Assembly (NCBI RefSeq): GCF_900177805.1
Contig: NZ_FXAX01000001.1
Location: forward strand, 620,001-684,000
Direction: 5' to 3'
DNA length: 64,000 nt
Origin: Fibrobacter sp. UWB13
GTDB lineage: Bacteria > Fibrobacterota > Fibrobacteria > Fibrobacterales > Fibrobacteraceae
Shown here: piece by piece, positions 7,901 through 17,153 of the stretch
Position numbering within the stretch: the stretch's first letter is position 1
Layout of the letters: each line of letters begins with the position of its first letter
Translations under genes and position numbers: made by a program
Notes under the pieces: model-generated
Database searches by the model: none
Told to the model about the DNA's origin: nothing
What the model saw: only the letters and a program-made list of their open reading frames with translations

Positions 7901-10780
7901 TTACGGCAAAGTTTGCAAAAGAGAATCCAGACGTTTCGTCATTTGAATAGCCCCTTCGTGGGCTAGATGGTTGCAGTCAAAAGCCATGTCGTCGGTGTAG
8001 TCGTGCTCCCCCATCTTGTTTTCGTCCATAAGGACAAAGTTGGGGTGTTCATCGTGTAAATCGGCGAGTTCCTTGATAAGCGCGGGAGCCTTGCTCCTCT
8101 GTATTCCGTGGAATCCGAGCGCACCGGTATTTTTGTATGCGGGGTTCTGCGGGAAGATGACGCCAATGACGTAAATTTCTCGCGCTTCACATTCTTCAAT
8201 AATCGTTTTCAATAAATTAAAGTTGTCGTAATAAAGGTTGGAATAGCGATTCAGCCACAAACTATCTGTCCAAATTTTAGGATCACCCCACCCTGCAGCT
8301 TCAAGTTGTTCGTAACCCATGGTATTCAATAGCGGTTCAAACTTGGAATATCCTGGAGAATTTCTCGTGTATTCAGCAAGCTTGCTCGGAACAGAATCCT
8401 TCCAATAATTATGGTCCTCGTCATAGGCGTAGCCGGGATAATTGCGGTGGTTGTTTAACAAGAAGCTGTTGGGCGCCGAATTGAACCAGATATCCATATC
8501 AACGGAAATGACGATATATTTGAGGTGGCTGACATGCGACAGAACGTAGTTTTCAAAAATGAAATTTGCGCAATAGAGCATGCTGTTTGAATTTGCCATA
8601 TTGAGCGCCTTGAACTTTTGATCGAAAAGCGACGGGATAACGCCGTGAAGCGCACGCGAAGATCCGAGAATGACTGTGTTTAGCGAGTCGTATTGATGCC
8701 AAAGCAAATCAATTTTATAGCGCCACTTGACAGCTATTTCAGACGTACCCGGGACAAAGTAAATTCCCGCACTGTCCGGATCCAATTGGAACGTATCTTT
8801 AGGAAGTGTATCGTTTTTAACGGTGTCTTTTTTAACAGTATCTTTGGGGATGGAGTCCTTAGGAATGGTGTCTTTGGGAATGGAATCCTTTTTTACGGTA
8901 TCTTGCGGAATAGTGTCCTTCGGTGCTTTGAAGACTTTTTTCACCCATAAATTGGGGTGCCAGAGTTCATCGCCTTCGGCAAGTTCCAAAATGCTATTGT
9001 CGGTAGGGTTTGCAAGCACGATTTTCGTGTGAGCTCCGTTTTTATTGACAAGAGTCGCTACGATGTTGGATCGTTCCCCATCAGTCGCCCATTCACTGTG
9101 ATCGAATGTATAGCCATCAGGAGATTTGACGCTCTGCAACAATTTGCCATTGCTGTCGGCGATAAGGATGCGTTCGTGCGTGGCGTATGGAGTTCCGACA
9201 AACTCAGTCCCGGTTTTTCCTGCAAAATCAAGGAATGCGGTGCGTTTGCTACCGTCTTGTGCTAGGGACGCATTGCAAGCTTGTTCGTCATTGTACCATA
9301 TAGTAGAGTTCGATTTTTGTGTAATGTCAGAACCAGAATCCGCAAAGAGGGCACGCAACAATCTTGCACCTGTAACAGCGAGTTTGTTGTCTTCGCTAAC
9401 GCCGCCGTGATAAGCTCCGTCGAAAAGTTTTTCTGGGACGCCAAATTTGCCATTTGCGAATTTGACTTGCCACGTACTCGTCGCTGCAAATGCGGTTTCG
9501 TCTTTGTTGTTGCCAGCATCCGTGACGTAAACGATAACCGTGTCGCCGTTTACAACGCGCCAACGCGGAATAGCAGCGCTTGGAACATCGAGCTTTACAA
9601 GATTTGAACCGTTTGCGTTCATGTCGCGAACGTAAAGGCGGGATTCTCCAGCAATACCTTCAAATCGAGTGCAGAATGCTACATGTTTTCCGTCAGGCGA
9701 AATATCGGGATGGTAAACTTCCAAAGTGTCTTCAATTTCTGTAACGGACAACGTTCCGTCATTGTAATTGATGTAAGCAAGATTCCCGCTAATGTCGTTT
9801 CTGAAAGCGAGAATCGTGTTGTACGTTCCCGTATAAGATTTTAAGGCTGTCGCGCTTGCAAGCGGAGAGACTATGCTCTGTTGCACTTTGCCATTATCAT
9901 CAAGCCATGTCGGAGATGGAATTTTTCCAAAAGCGAGTCGGAACCCAATTCGTTCTGCATGAGATGAGGATTCTACGGTGTAATCATCGCCACGGGAAAC
10001 CAAATTTATTTCTGATGCGCGGTCTGAATAATATCCGCCTTTTAAAACTCTTTCCCCAACAGCGCCACCATCTGGAGCACCGACATAATTTGTAACAGTC
10101 GTGTCGCGGAACATCCCCGCCCAGTCATTTACCCACTCTTTTACATTTCCTGCCAAGTCGCAAAATCCTAAAGAATCCTTCCCTGCAGTACAGACGGGGT
10201 GCGCATGAAATTCAGAATTATCAGAATTCCAGCTTTTTTCTTTGGGATTCCAGCCTTGTGATGCCGCGAGAACCCACTCTGCTTCTGTCGGGAGTCGGAA
10301 AGCATCGGCATCAGGATGGAACGCAAAACCTTCTAGATTTGTGCAATGGCCTTCGGTATCGTAAGTTGCTTTTGTGTACGTGTAAGCAGTATCATGATTT
10401 AGTTCTACGCTCTTGGCATTCGCATAAAGAACGGCGTCGAAGTAAGTAACATTGGCTAACGGCAGCTCATCGTTTGCGCGTTCGCCAAAGTCTTTCACCT
10501 TGCCTTTTTTCGCGAGAATTCGATAGTCCCCGCAAGTAACTTCGTGAACATCTAAATAAAATTCATAATCGAGATGGACTTTCATAGCGGGGCGTTCAGC
10601 AGCTCTGAACGAAGATTCGTTACTCCCCAAAACCAGATCACCGCCTTTGATGACCTGCATGCCCTCCATTCTTTCAGGTTCGGGTTCGACGTCGGGTACA
10701 ATATCGTTGGACGAGCTACTGCTATTGCTACAAGCTCCCCATAATATTGATATAATTAACAAAAAAAGCCAAATTTTCAT
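7901..10780 (-). CDS. TIGR02171-family lipoprotein: FGE-sulfatase domain, beta-propeller and SGNH-like C-terminus
   Basis: A 959-residue predicted lipoprotein (Cys17 after ILWGA, then a Ser run). Residues about 40-290 match the formylglycine-generating-enzyme/sulfatase-modifying fold (GGDLVLGSNE, RLPTEAEW, DLAGNVKEWVND, GFRLAFG). Residues about 310-610 look like a TolB/PD40-type propeller (HPDISPDGKHVAFCTR). A linker of repeated KDTIPKDS-type hexads spans about 616-664. The last 290 residues resemble an SGNH/AlgX-like hydrolase: ILGSSRALHG near 705 for the Ser block and DCNHLAHEG near 933 for Asp/His. The family was defined as F. succinogenes-specific with unknown function. Domain reading is mine; envelope polysaccharide modification is an inference. 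Confidence 0.85.
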   Translation of the reverse strand: MKIWLFLLIISILWGACSNSSSSSNDIVPDVEPEPERMEGMQVIKGGDLVLGSNESSFRAAERPAMKVHLDYEFYLDVHEVTCGDYRILAKKGKVKDFGERANDELPLANVTYFDAVLYANAKSVELNHDTAYTYTKATYDTEGHCTNLEGFAFHPDADAFRLPTEAEWVLAASQGWNPKEKSWNSDNSEFHAHPVCTAGKDSLGFCDLAGNVKEWVNDWAGMFRDTTVTNYVGAPDGGAVGERVLKGGYYSDRASEINLVSRGDDYTVESSSHAERIGFRLAFGKIPSPTWLDDNGKVQQSIVSPLASATALKSYTGTYNTILAFRNDISGNLAYINYNDGTLSVTEIEDTLEVYHPDISPDGKHVAFCTRFEGIAGESRLYVRDMNANGSNLVKLDVPSAAIPRWRVVNGDTVIVYVTDAGNNKDETAFAATSTWQVKFANGKFGVPEKLFDGAYHGGVSEDNKLAVTGARLLRALFADSGSDITQKSNSTIWYNDEQACNASLAQDGSKRTAFLDFAGKTGTEFVGTPYATHERILIADSNGKLLQSVKSPDGYTFDHSEWATDGERSNIVATLVNKNGAHTKIVLANPTDNSILELAEGDELWHPNLWVKKVFKAPKDTIPQDTVKKDSIPKDTIPKDSIPKDTVKKDTVKNDTLPKDTFQLDPDSAGIYFVPGTSEIAVKWRYKIDLLWHQYDSLNTVILGSSRALHGVIPSLFDQKFKALNMANSNSMLYCANFIFENYVLSHVSHLKYIVISVDMDIWFNSAPNSFLLNNHRNYPGYAYDEDHNYWKDSVPSKLAEYTRNSPGYSKFEPLLNTMGYEQLEAAGWGDPKIWTDSLWLNRYSNLYYDNFNLLKTIIEECEAREIYVIGVIFPQNPAYKNTGALGFHGIQRSKAPALIKELADLHDEHPNFVLMDENKMGEHDYTDDMAFDCNHLAHEGAIQMTKRLDSLLQTLP

Positions 10781-10903
10781 GGAAAAAAACGCTGTACGAG
10801 CTTACTTTTCTACGCCAAAATTATGAATTGTAAAGACTTTTGTCAAATAAAGTGCATGTGGGCGACAAAAGGCTTAGTTCAAGCGCAATTTTACACCTTG
10901 TTT

Positions 10904-10918
10904 TTACACTTTCTGTAA
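10904..10918. promoter_or_regulatory. TTACA-N5-TGTAA dyad upstream of glnN (candidate activator site)
   Basis: A 15-bp dyad, TTACACTTTCTGTAA, centred about 114 bp upstream of the -24 element of the glnN sigma-54 promoter. The same half-sites and spacing occur twice upstream of pyrG. A further TTTACA half-site lies just upstream at about 10890. Confidence 0.55.
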
Positions 10919-11022
10919 ATTAACATTCGTTTTTCCAAAATTTGAAAAACATCGTTTTTTGTAAAGAGGGCTAGAAACCCGCAAATTACACATTTTTCGC
11001 ATAAAATCATTCAAATTCCATT

Positions 11023-11039
11023 TTGGCACGTTTTTTGCA
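11023..11039 (+). promoter_or_regulatory. sigma-54 (-24/-12) promoter of glnN
   Basis: TTGGCACG-N4-TTGCA, a full match to the sigma-54 consensus, with GG and GC separated by exactly 10 bp. It ends 43 bp upstream of the glnN ATG. This predicts RpoN-dependent, activator-driven transcription, as expected for nitrogen assimilation. Confidence 0.9.
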
Positions 11040-11081
11040 AATAGGGCAGCGAAAAACAAAAAACAATAAGGAGTTTGCCAA

Positions 11082-13202
11082 ATGAGCAACGCATATAGAT
11101 TAAAAGCAATCAAGGAAATCGCGAGCGAAGCCGCCGGCGCAAACATGGCCGCAGCCCCCGCAAACATCGACTTTTATGGTGAAGACGTTTTCAACGCCGA
11201 CGCCATGCGCACTTACCTGCCGAAAGACATCTGCAAAAAGCTTTTCGCAACTATCGACGATGGCGCACCGCTCGATCCGAGCATCGCTGGCGAAGTTGCA
11301 CACGGCATGAAAAAGTGGGCCCTTGATCGCGGCGCTACTCACTTTACTCACTGGTTCCAGCCTCTTACCGGTTCCACTGCCGAAAAGCACGACTCTTTCT
11401 TGGAACCCGAAGGCGACAAGGCTATCCTCGCTTTCAGCGGCAAGAACTTGATCGTCGGCGAACCGGACGCATCTTCTTTCCCGAGCGGTGGTCTCCGTTC
11501 TACTTTCGAAGCTCGTGGTTACACCGCTTGGGACCCGACTTCCCCGGCTTTCATCAAGCGCCACGGCAACGGCGCAACGCTTTGCATCCCGACCGCATTC
11601 TGCAGCTACACTGGCGAAGCACTCGACAAGAAGACCCCGCTCCTCCGTTCCATTCAGGCCTTGCAGAAATCCGCCGACCGTCTCATGGGTCTCTTCGGAG
11701 TCGCCCAGCAGAAGGTCACCGTCACGCTCGGTGCCGAACAGGAATACTTCCTCGTCGACAAGCGCTTCTACCTCCAGCGCCCGGACCTCTACCAGGCCGG
11801 CCGCACCTTGTTCGGTGCCGCTCCGGCTAAGCACCAGCAGATGGAAGACCACTACTTCGGTAGCATTCCGTCTCGCATTTTGAACTTTATGAACGATGTG
11901 GAAAAGGAACTCTGGAAGCTCGGCATTCCGGCAAAGACCCGCCACAACGAAGTCGCTCCGGCTCAGTTCGAACTTGCTCCGATGTTCGAAGAAGTGAACC
12001 TCGCTTGCGACCACAACATGCAGATTATGGAAGTCCTCCGTCAGGTCGCTGACCGCCACGGACTCGTCTGCCTCCTCCACGAAAAGCCGTTTGCAGGCAT
12101 CAACGGTTCTGGTAAGCACAACAACTGGTCTGTGAACTATGGTAAGACCAACCTCTTGAACCCGGGCAAGGACCCGCACCAGAACGCCATCTTCCTCACC
12201 ACGCTCTGCGCTGTGATTTACGCCGTCGATACTCACGCTGACTTGCTCCGTATGGCTGTTGCAAGCGCTGGTAACGACCACCGCCTTGGAGCAAACGAAG
12301 CTCCTCCGGCAATTATCTCCATGTACCTCGGCGACCAGCTTGCTGATGTCGTCGATCAGCTCGAAAAGGGCGATCCGAAGTCCAGCAAGCAGGCTGGCGC
12401 TCTCAAGCTCGGTTCTGACACTCTCCCGCCGCTCCCGCGTGACGCTACGGACCGTAACCGTACTTCTCCGTTTGCATTCACAGGCAACAAGTTCGAATTC
12501 CGTGCACCGGGTTCTAGCCAGAGCTGCTCTGAACCGAACGTTATCCTCAATACGATTGTTGCAGAAGCATTCGACATCATTGCAGACAAGCTTGCCGACG
12601 TTCCTGCAGACAAGTTCCACGAAGAACTCCAGAACCTTCTCCAGAAGATCGTTAAGGAACACAAGCGCGTTATCTTCAACGGCAACGGCTATACCGACGA
12701 ATGGGTTGAAGAAGCTGCAAAGCGCGGCCTCCCGAACACCCGCACTACCATGGAAGCCCTCCAGGCACTTACCAAGAAAGAAAACGTCGCCCTCTTCGAA
12801 AAGTACGGCGTGTTCAACAAGCGCGAACTCGATTCCCGCTACGAAGTCAACATGGAAGACTACCACAAGAAGATTCACATCGAAGGTGAAATCGCTCGCG
12901 ACATGGCGAAGGACATCATTCTCCCGCAGGCTATCGAAGCTTACTCCGCTGCTCTCAAGGCAAACGAAATGGCTCTGAACCAGGGCTTCCCGGCTCTCGA
13001 TTCTTACGCCAAGCCGCTTGGCGAAGGCATCAAGAAGTTGCTCGCAGCTATCGAAGTGATGGAAAAGGCTCTCGCCTCCAAGCACGAAGATATCTTGAAC
13101 GGTATGCTCGACCTCCGCTTGGTTGTGGACTCTCTCGAAAAGATTGTTCCGGACGAAAAGTGGCCGCTTCCGAAGTACCGCGAGATGTTGTTCATCTACT
13201 AA
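11082..13202 (+). CDS. glnN: glutamine synthetase type III
   Basis: A 706-residue type III glutamine synthetase, which makes glutamine from glutamate, ammonia and ATP. Length is right for the class, against about 470 for type [10 protein letters not shown] near residue 217 carries metal-ligand Glu residues; ELAPMFEE and the [10 protein letters not shown] segment near 341 match the type III active site, and the [12 protein letters not shown] block is class-specific. An AAGGAG Shine-Dalgarno lies 9 bp before the ATG. Upstream are a sigma-54 promoter and a dyad shared with pyrG. A terminator follows directly, so it is monocistronic. Codon use is strongly biased, as for a highly expressed gene. 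Confidence 0.97.
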   Translation: MSNAYRLKAIKEIASEAAGANMAAAPANIDFYGEDVFNADAMRTYLPKDICKKLFATIDDGAPLDPSIAGEVAHGMKKWALDRGATHFTHWFQPLTGSTAEKHDSFLEPEGDKAILAFSGKNLIVGEPDASSFPSGGLRSTFEARGYTAWDPTSPAFIKRHGNGATLCIPTAFCSYTGEALDKKTPLLRSIQALQKSADRLMGLFGVAQQKVTVTLGAEQEYFLVDKRFYLQRPDLYQAGRTLFGAAPAKHQQMEDHYFGSIPSRILNFMNDVEKELWKLGIPAKTRHNEVAPAQFELAPMFEEVNLACDHNMQIMEVLRQVADRHGLVCLLHEKPFAGINGSGKHNNWSVNYGKTNLLNPGKDPHQNAIFLTTLCAVIYAVDTHADLLRMAVASAGNDHRLGANEAPPAIISMYLGDQLADVVDQLEKGDPKSSKQAGALKLGSDTLPPLPRDATDRNRTSPFAFTGNKFEFRAPGSSQSCSEPNVILNTIVAEAFDIIADKLADVPADKFHEELQNLLQKIVKEHKRVIFNGNGYTDEWVEEAAKRGLPNTRTTMEALQALTKKENVALFEKYGVFNKRELDSRYEVNMEDYHKKIHIEGEIARDMAKDIILPQAIEAYSAALKANEMALNQGFPALDSYAKPLGEGIKKLLAAIEVMEKALASKHEDILNGMLDLRLVVDSLEKIVPDEKWPLPKYREMLFIY

Positions 13203-13230
13203 TGATTTAAGCACATCAAAACCGAAGACA

Positions 13231-13262
13231 AAATCACTCGTCGAAAGGCGGGTGATTTTTTT
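13231..13262 (+). terminator. terminator of glnN
   Basis: A 10-bp stem (AAATCACTCG/CGGGTGATTT with one G-U pair) followed by a seven-T run. Confidence 0.88.
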
Positions 13263-13350
13263 GCTAAACTTCTTTTTGTTGTAAAAACTTACATCGGGAT
13301 TTTGTCTAAACCACTATAAAAAGTGGCGAAATGAAAATATAATTGTTTTC

Positions 13351-14973
13351 ATGAAATCAACAAAACTTTGTGCATTCTCTCTTTCCTTGCTGTTCAGTGC
13401 CGCTATGGCCACTGCAGCTGATACCGCAGGTAATTTCTTTGATGAAAACGGCGCTTACTACGGCCCGGACTGCGAAAAAGATGGTTCCCAGTTCAACGGC
13501 GCATATTACACCGGCAACTATGAAAGCCCGTTCAAGACCTACTTGGGCAAGACCGACGCAGAAATCAAAGAAAAAATGGATGCGATGTGGGAACACTATT
13601 TTAAGGGCGACAACAATTCCAAGGTGTTCTTCGACAATGGTAACGAAGGTTACATCAAGGATATCAACAACAACGACGTTCGCTCCGAAGGTATGTCTTA
13701 CGGCATGATGATTGCCGTGCAGACAGGTCACAAAGAAGAATTTGACAAGCTCTGGAAATGGGCCAAGAACCACATGTGGCACAAGGGTGGTGACTGGGAC
13801 GGTTACTTTGCCTGGCAGCGTGGTGACAACGGCATGGGCGGTGACGACAACTGCGCACCTGATGGCGAAATGTACTTTATGATGTCACTCTTGTTCGCAG
13901 CAAACCGCTGGGACGATGATCAGTACAGAAAAGACGCTCTGTACATCATGGACAAGATGTGGAACAACCCAAGCCACAAGCTCTTTAACCAGGGCAACTA
14001 CATTATCGTGTTCCAGCCGCTCGGCAACGGAAACGATTTCTCTGACCCGTCTTATGACTTGCCTGCTTACTTGGAACTCTTCTCCCGCTGGGCAGAAAAG
14101 GATACTGACAAGTGGAAAAAGGCAGTCACCGCTGCTCGCGATCACCTTTACAAGTCTTCTAACACGAGCTCAGGCTTGTTCGCCGACTATAGCTCCTTCA
14201 ACGGTCAGCCGCAGTCCTATTCTTACAACTCCAACTCCACCAAGTACATGTACGACGCCATGCGTTGCGCTATGAACTTCGGTATGGACTACTACCTGTT
14301 CGGTGCTGACTCCACCAGAGAAATTGAAATGGCAAATCGCATCATCAATTTCTTTGAAAAGGACGGCTACAAGCACGCTCGCTTTAACTGGGATGGTTCC
14401 AATCCGCAGGAACAGTACACGCAGGGCGAAGCCGGTGCAAACGCAGTTGCCGCCATCGCTTTGAGAAGCACTGCTGATTCTGAAGAAAAGATCAAGAAGA
14501 ATCTCCAGAACGCTTGGGACACGAAGTTCATGACCGGTCAGTACCGCTACTATGATGGCTTGGTCCACTACCTCGCCATGCTCCACTTGAGCGGTAACTT
14601 CAAGATTTGGAAGCCGAAGCCGACCGTCGAAGAAAAGTCTGTCGAAGCAAGCGAATACTGTGGCGTGAAGATTGAAAAGGATACCACGTTCTACGCTTTC
14701 GAATCTTGCAAGCTTTACAAGGTTAGCGCAAAGCCGGAAACCATCGCCATTGGGTCCAAGATTAAGTTGAACAACGCTGTGAGAGTTTGGTCTACCAATA
14801 GCGCCATCGTTATTGAAAACGCTGTGGTTGGCACCAAGTTCGCTGTTACGGATCTCAATGGTCGCGTGCTCAAGTCTGCAAAGACAAGCTCCGCCATGCA
14901 AGAAGTCCGCATCAATAGCAGAGGCAACTTCCTCGTCATCGTTGGCGATAAGACCTACAAGGTTGTGAAGTAA
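13351..14973 (+). CDS. secreted GH8 glycoside hydrolase with C-terminal sorting-like domain
   Basis: A signal peptide (LSLLFSAAMATA|A, cleavage about residue 23) leads into a GH8 (alpha/alpha)6 barrel of about 390 residues. RSEGMSYGMM holds the likely proton donor Glu113, NCAPDGEMYF holds Asp171, and DGYFAWQ and GLFADYSSF are further family blocks. GH8 members here could be endoglucanase, xylanase or reducing-end xylose-releasing exo-oligoxylanase; I cannot tell which. The C-terminus (KFAVTDLNGRVLKSAKT ... NFLVIVGDKTYKVVK) looks like a type IX-type sorting tail. Probably secreted to the outer surface for hemicellulose or cellulose breakdown. Monocistronic with its own terminator. Confidence 0.92.
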   Translation: MKSTKLCAFSLSLLFSAAMATAADTAGNFFDENGAYYGPDCEKDGSQFNGAYYTGNYESPFKTYLGKTDAEIKEKMDAMWEHYFKGDNNSKVFFDNGNEGYIKDINNNDVRSEGMSYGMMIAVQTGHKEEFDKLWKWAKNHMWHKGGDWDGYFAWQRGDNGMGGDDNCAPDGEMYFMMSLLFAANRWDDDQYRKDALYIMDKMWNNPSHKLFNQGNYIIVFQPLGNGNDFSDPSYDLPAYLELFSRWAEKDTDKWKKAVTAARDHLYKSSNTSSGLFADYSSFNGQPQSYSYNSNSTKYMYDAMRCAMNFGMDYYLFGADSTREIEMANRIINFFEKDGYKHARFNWDGSNPQEQYTQGEAGANAVAAIALRSTADSEEKIKKNLQNAWDTKFMTGQYRYYDGLVHYLAMLHLSGNFKIWKPKPTVEEKSVEASEYCGVKIEKDTTFYAFESCKLYKVSAKPETIAIGSKIKLNNAVRVWSTNSAIVIENAVVGTKFAVTDLNGRVLKSAKTSSAMQEVRINSRGNFLVIVGDKTYKVVK

Positions 14974-15014
14974 TAAGACATAGAGATTCCTGCTTTGTGT
15001 CGGGATCTATAAAT

Positions 15015-15043
15015 GGGCGTGCAGAAATGCGCGCTCTTTTTTT
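15015..15043 (+). terminator. terminator of the GH8 gene
   Basis: GGGCGTGCA/TGCGCGCTC stem with two G-U pairs and a GAAA tetraloop, followed by seven T. Confidence 0.85.
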
Positions 15044-15054
15044 GTAAGTTGTGA

Positions 15055-15099
15055 TTACATAAAATGTAAAACAAAATTGAAAATTTACATTTTATGTAA
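15055..15099. promoter_or_regulatory. paired TTACAT-N3-ATGTAA dyads upstream of pyrG
   Basis: TTACATAAAATGTAA at 15055-15069 and TTACATTTTATGTAA at 15085-15099. Each is a dyad, and together they form a perfect 16-bp inverted repeat with centres 30 bp apart. They lie about 105 and 75 bp upstream of the -24 element, the usual place for an enhancer-binding protein. Confidence 0.65.
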
Positions 15100-15164
15100 A
15101 ATATTTTCGTGTGGAGTTTGCGTCCGTTATCGGAAAATTCGCAAAAATCGCCATATCTCCACTT

Positions 15165-15181
15165 TTGGCACGTCTTTTGCT
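15165..15181 (+). promoter_or_regulatory. sigma-54 (-24/-12) promoter of pyrG
   Basis: TTGGCACG-N4-TTGCT, a full sigma-54 consensus with 10 bp between GG and GC, ending 48 bp before the pyrG ATG. Unusual for a CTP synthase gene. Confidence 0.9.
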
Positions 15182-15228
15182 TATAGCGACAAAAAGAATT
15201 ACAATTTGTGTAAATTAGGAAAATTAAA

Positions 15229-16899
15229 ATGGCATTACAGCATAGATACAACGGAAAGACTAAGTTTATTATCGTCACCGGAGGCGTCATCTCCGGACTC
15301 GGCAAAGGGGTAGCGGCAGCGTCCATCGGGGCGCTGCTTTCTGCTAGAATGAAGGTGGTTCCGGTCAAGTGTGATGGTTACCTCAACACAGATCCGGGCA
15401 CGATGAACCCGACCGAACATGGTGAAGTTTTTGTTTTGGATGACGGTGGCGAATGCGACATGGACTTCGGCCACTACGAACGCTTTTTGAACGTGACCGC
15501 CAAGAAAGATTGGAGCCTCACGATGGGTCGCATCTTTAAGATGATCCTCGAGAAGGAACGCCGCGGCGACTATCTTGGCCATACGGTGCAGTTCATCCCG
15601 CACGTGACCGACCTTATCAAGGAACAGTTCTACAGAATTGCAAATCAGGAAAAAGCCGATGTGCTGTTGATTGAAATCGGCGGTACCGTGGGCGACCTTG
15701 AAAACCAGTTCTACATCGAAGCCGCTCGCCAGTTGAGCCATGAAGTTGGCGACCACAACGCCATTTTCGTACACCTCACCTACGTTCCGATTCCGTCTGG
15801 TGTGAACGAACAGAAGTCTAAGCCTACGCAGATGTCTGTGCGTGACTTGAACAAGCTCGGCATTTACCCGGAAATTGTTATCGGTCGTTGCGAAGAATAT
15901 ATCAAGCCGCACCTCAAGGCAAAAATCGGCTTGTTCTGCAATCTGCCGGCAGACCATATCATTTCGGGCATTGACGTGAAGCACGTTTACGAATGCCCGC
16001 TCGTTTACGATGCCGAAGGCATTCCTGAGATTCTTTCCAAGACGCTTGGCATTTACGCCCCGCCGAAACTTGATCAGTGGAGCAAGCTCGTGGACGCTCT
16101 CAAGCGCAATTCTGTAAATCCGCGCAAGACGCTTACCGTTGCCATTTGCGGCAAGTACCTTGCCCTAGAAGATTCTTACGCATCCGTCGTCGAAGCGATT
16201 ACGCACGCCTCCGCCCATTTGGATTTGCATGCCAACATCCGCTGGGTCGATACGGAGAAAATTGAAAATGGTACAGTCTCTGTCGAAACGGCTCTCAAGG
16301 GCGTCGATGCAGTCATCGTGCCGGGCGGTTTCGGTAGCCGCGGTATCGAAGGTAAGATTCAGGTTATCCGCTACGTGCGCGAAAACAAGATTCCGTTCCT
16401 CGGCATCTGCTATGGCATGCAGCTCTCCGTCGTGGAATTTGCACGCCACGTCTGCGGTATGCAGGGCGCAGGTACGGTCGAAATGGAAAGCGAAACGAAC
16501 CACGTCGAAGTTCCGGTCATTGCATTCCTCCCCGGCCAGGAACACATCAAAGATCTGGGTGCGACGATGCGCCTCGGTGGTCACGATGTCGTCATCAAGG
16601 AAAACAGCCTTGCCGCCCAGGTTTACGGTTCTACCGCCATCCGCGAACGCTTCCGCCACCGCTACGAAGTGAACCCGCAATATGTCGAACAGATTGAAAA
16701 GGGCGATCCGACCGGCGCAAACCAGCAAAAGCTCGTTTTCTCCGGAAAAGCTGCCAACGAAGACATTATGCAGATTATGGAACTCACGGACCACCCCTAC
16801 TTTATGGCCTGCCAGTTCCACCCTGAACTGAAGTCCTCGCTGATTCACCCGGCACCGCTCTTCCTCGGACTCCTCAAAGCCGCAGACGAGAAAAATTAA
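15229..16899 (+). CDS. pyrG: CTP synthase (glutamine-hydrolysing)
   Basis: Converts UTP to CTP with ATP and glutamine. Residues 1-270 form the synthase domain (GGVISGLGKGVAAASIG P-loop, then MNPTEHGEVFVLDDGGECDM and EIGGTVGDLEN). Residues about 300-556 form the class I glutaminase domain with Cys394 in GICYGMQ and His531/Glu533 in FHPEL. All catalytic residues are present and the length of 556 is normal. An AGGAAAAT ribosome site precedes the ATG. It has its own sigma-54 promoter with paired upstream dyads and is followed by a separate sigma-70-like promoter for carAB, so it appears monocistronic, though read-through is possible because no terminator lies between its stop and that promoter. 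Confidence 0.97.
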   Translation: MALQHRYNGKTKFIIVTGGVISGLGKGVAAASIGALLSARMKVVPVKCDGYLNTDPGTMNPTEHGEVFVLDDGGECDMDFGHYERFLNVTAKKDWSLTMGRIFKMILEKERRGDYLGHTVQFIPHVTDLIKEQFYRIANQEKADVLLIEIGGTVGDLENQFYIEAARQLSHEVGDHNAIFVHLTYVPIPSGVNEQKSKPTQMSVRDLNKLGIYPEIVIGRCEEYIKPHLKAKIGLFCNLPADHIISGIDVKHVYECPLVYDAEGIPEILSKTLGIYAPPKLDQWSKLVDALKRNSVNPRKTLTVAICGKYLALEDSYASVVEAITHASAHLDLHANIRWVDTEKIENGTVSVETALKGVDAVIVPGGFGSRGIEGKIQVIRYVRENKIPFLGICYGMQLSVVEFARHVCGMQGAGTVEMESETNHVEVPVIAFLPGQEHIKDLGATMRLGGHDVVIKENSLAAQVYGSTAIRERFRHRYEVNPQYVEQIEKGDPTGANQQKLVFSGKAANEDIMQIMELTDHPYFMACQFHPELKSSLIHPAPLFLGLLKAADEKN

Positions 16900-16923
16900 A
16901 AGCAAAAAATCTTAAATAATGGA

Positions 16924-16952
16924 TTGTCGTAAACCTGTCAATTTACTATAAT
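16924..16952 (+). promoter_or_regulatory. sigma-70-type promoter of the carAB leader
   Basis: TTGTCG, a 17-bp spacer, then a perfect TATAAT. The predicted start near 16959 would place the leader ATG (16962) at or within 3 nt of the mRNA 5' end. Confidence 0.7.
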
Positions 16953-16961
16953 TAGCCCCCG

Positions 16962-17150
16962 ATGAAAAGAATGGAACTTGTCGACTTCGAACTCGCCTTC
17001 AAGGAAGCAGTTTCGGCCCACAAAAAGGTCGGTTGGGTTTCAGTTTTTGACAAGACTATTCATTTTTTTAAGAGTTTTATTTTTAAGGCAAAGGCATTTA
17101 GCTTTTGCCTTTCTTTTTATACACAGCCTTTTAACTATAGCAACGAGTAA
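16962..17150 (+). CDS. 62-codon leader ORF of carAB (candidate attenuator leader peptide)
   Basis: The ORF runs from just after the predicted promoter start to a TAA three bases before the carA ATG. Its second half reads through U-rich codons (CAT TTT TTT AAG AGT TTT ATT TTT) directly before the intrinsic terminator, and then through the terminator stem itself (KAKAFSFCLSF). A ribosome close behind RNA polymerase would therefore prevent the hairpin forming. This is the layout of the E. coli pyrBI leader, where UTP-dependent pausing at U tracts sets the coupling. The peptide resembles no protein I know. Translation and function are inferred. Confidence 0.6.
   Translation: MKRMELVDFELAFKEAVSAHKKVGWVSVFDKTIHFFKSFIFKAKAFSFCLSFYTQPFNYSNE
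17085..17120 (+). terminator. attenuator terminator before carA
   Basis: An 11-bp stem, AAGGCAAAGGC/GCTTTTGCCTT with one G-U pair, a 5-nt loop, then TCTTTTTAT. It lies between the predicted carA promoter and the carA ATG, so full-strength termination would silence the operon. It is covered by the leader ORF. Confidence 0.8.
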
Positions 17151-17153
17151 ATC

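Noticed and set aside
11100-13214. 704-residue open frame antisense to glnN
   Set aside because: It mirrors the strong codon bias of glnN; the product has no recognisable domain and no ribosome site. The same reasoning removes long antisense frames over carB (18262-20766), pckG (38124-39947), alr and the GH5 gene (279-1937).
13280-13293. TGTAA-N4-TTACA dyad before the GH8 gene
   Set aside because: The half-sites face outward and the spacing differs from the glnN/pyrG dyads; no sigma-54 promoter is nearby.
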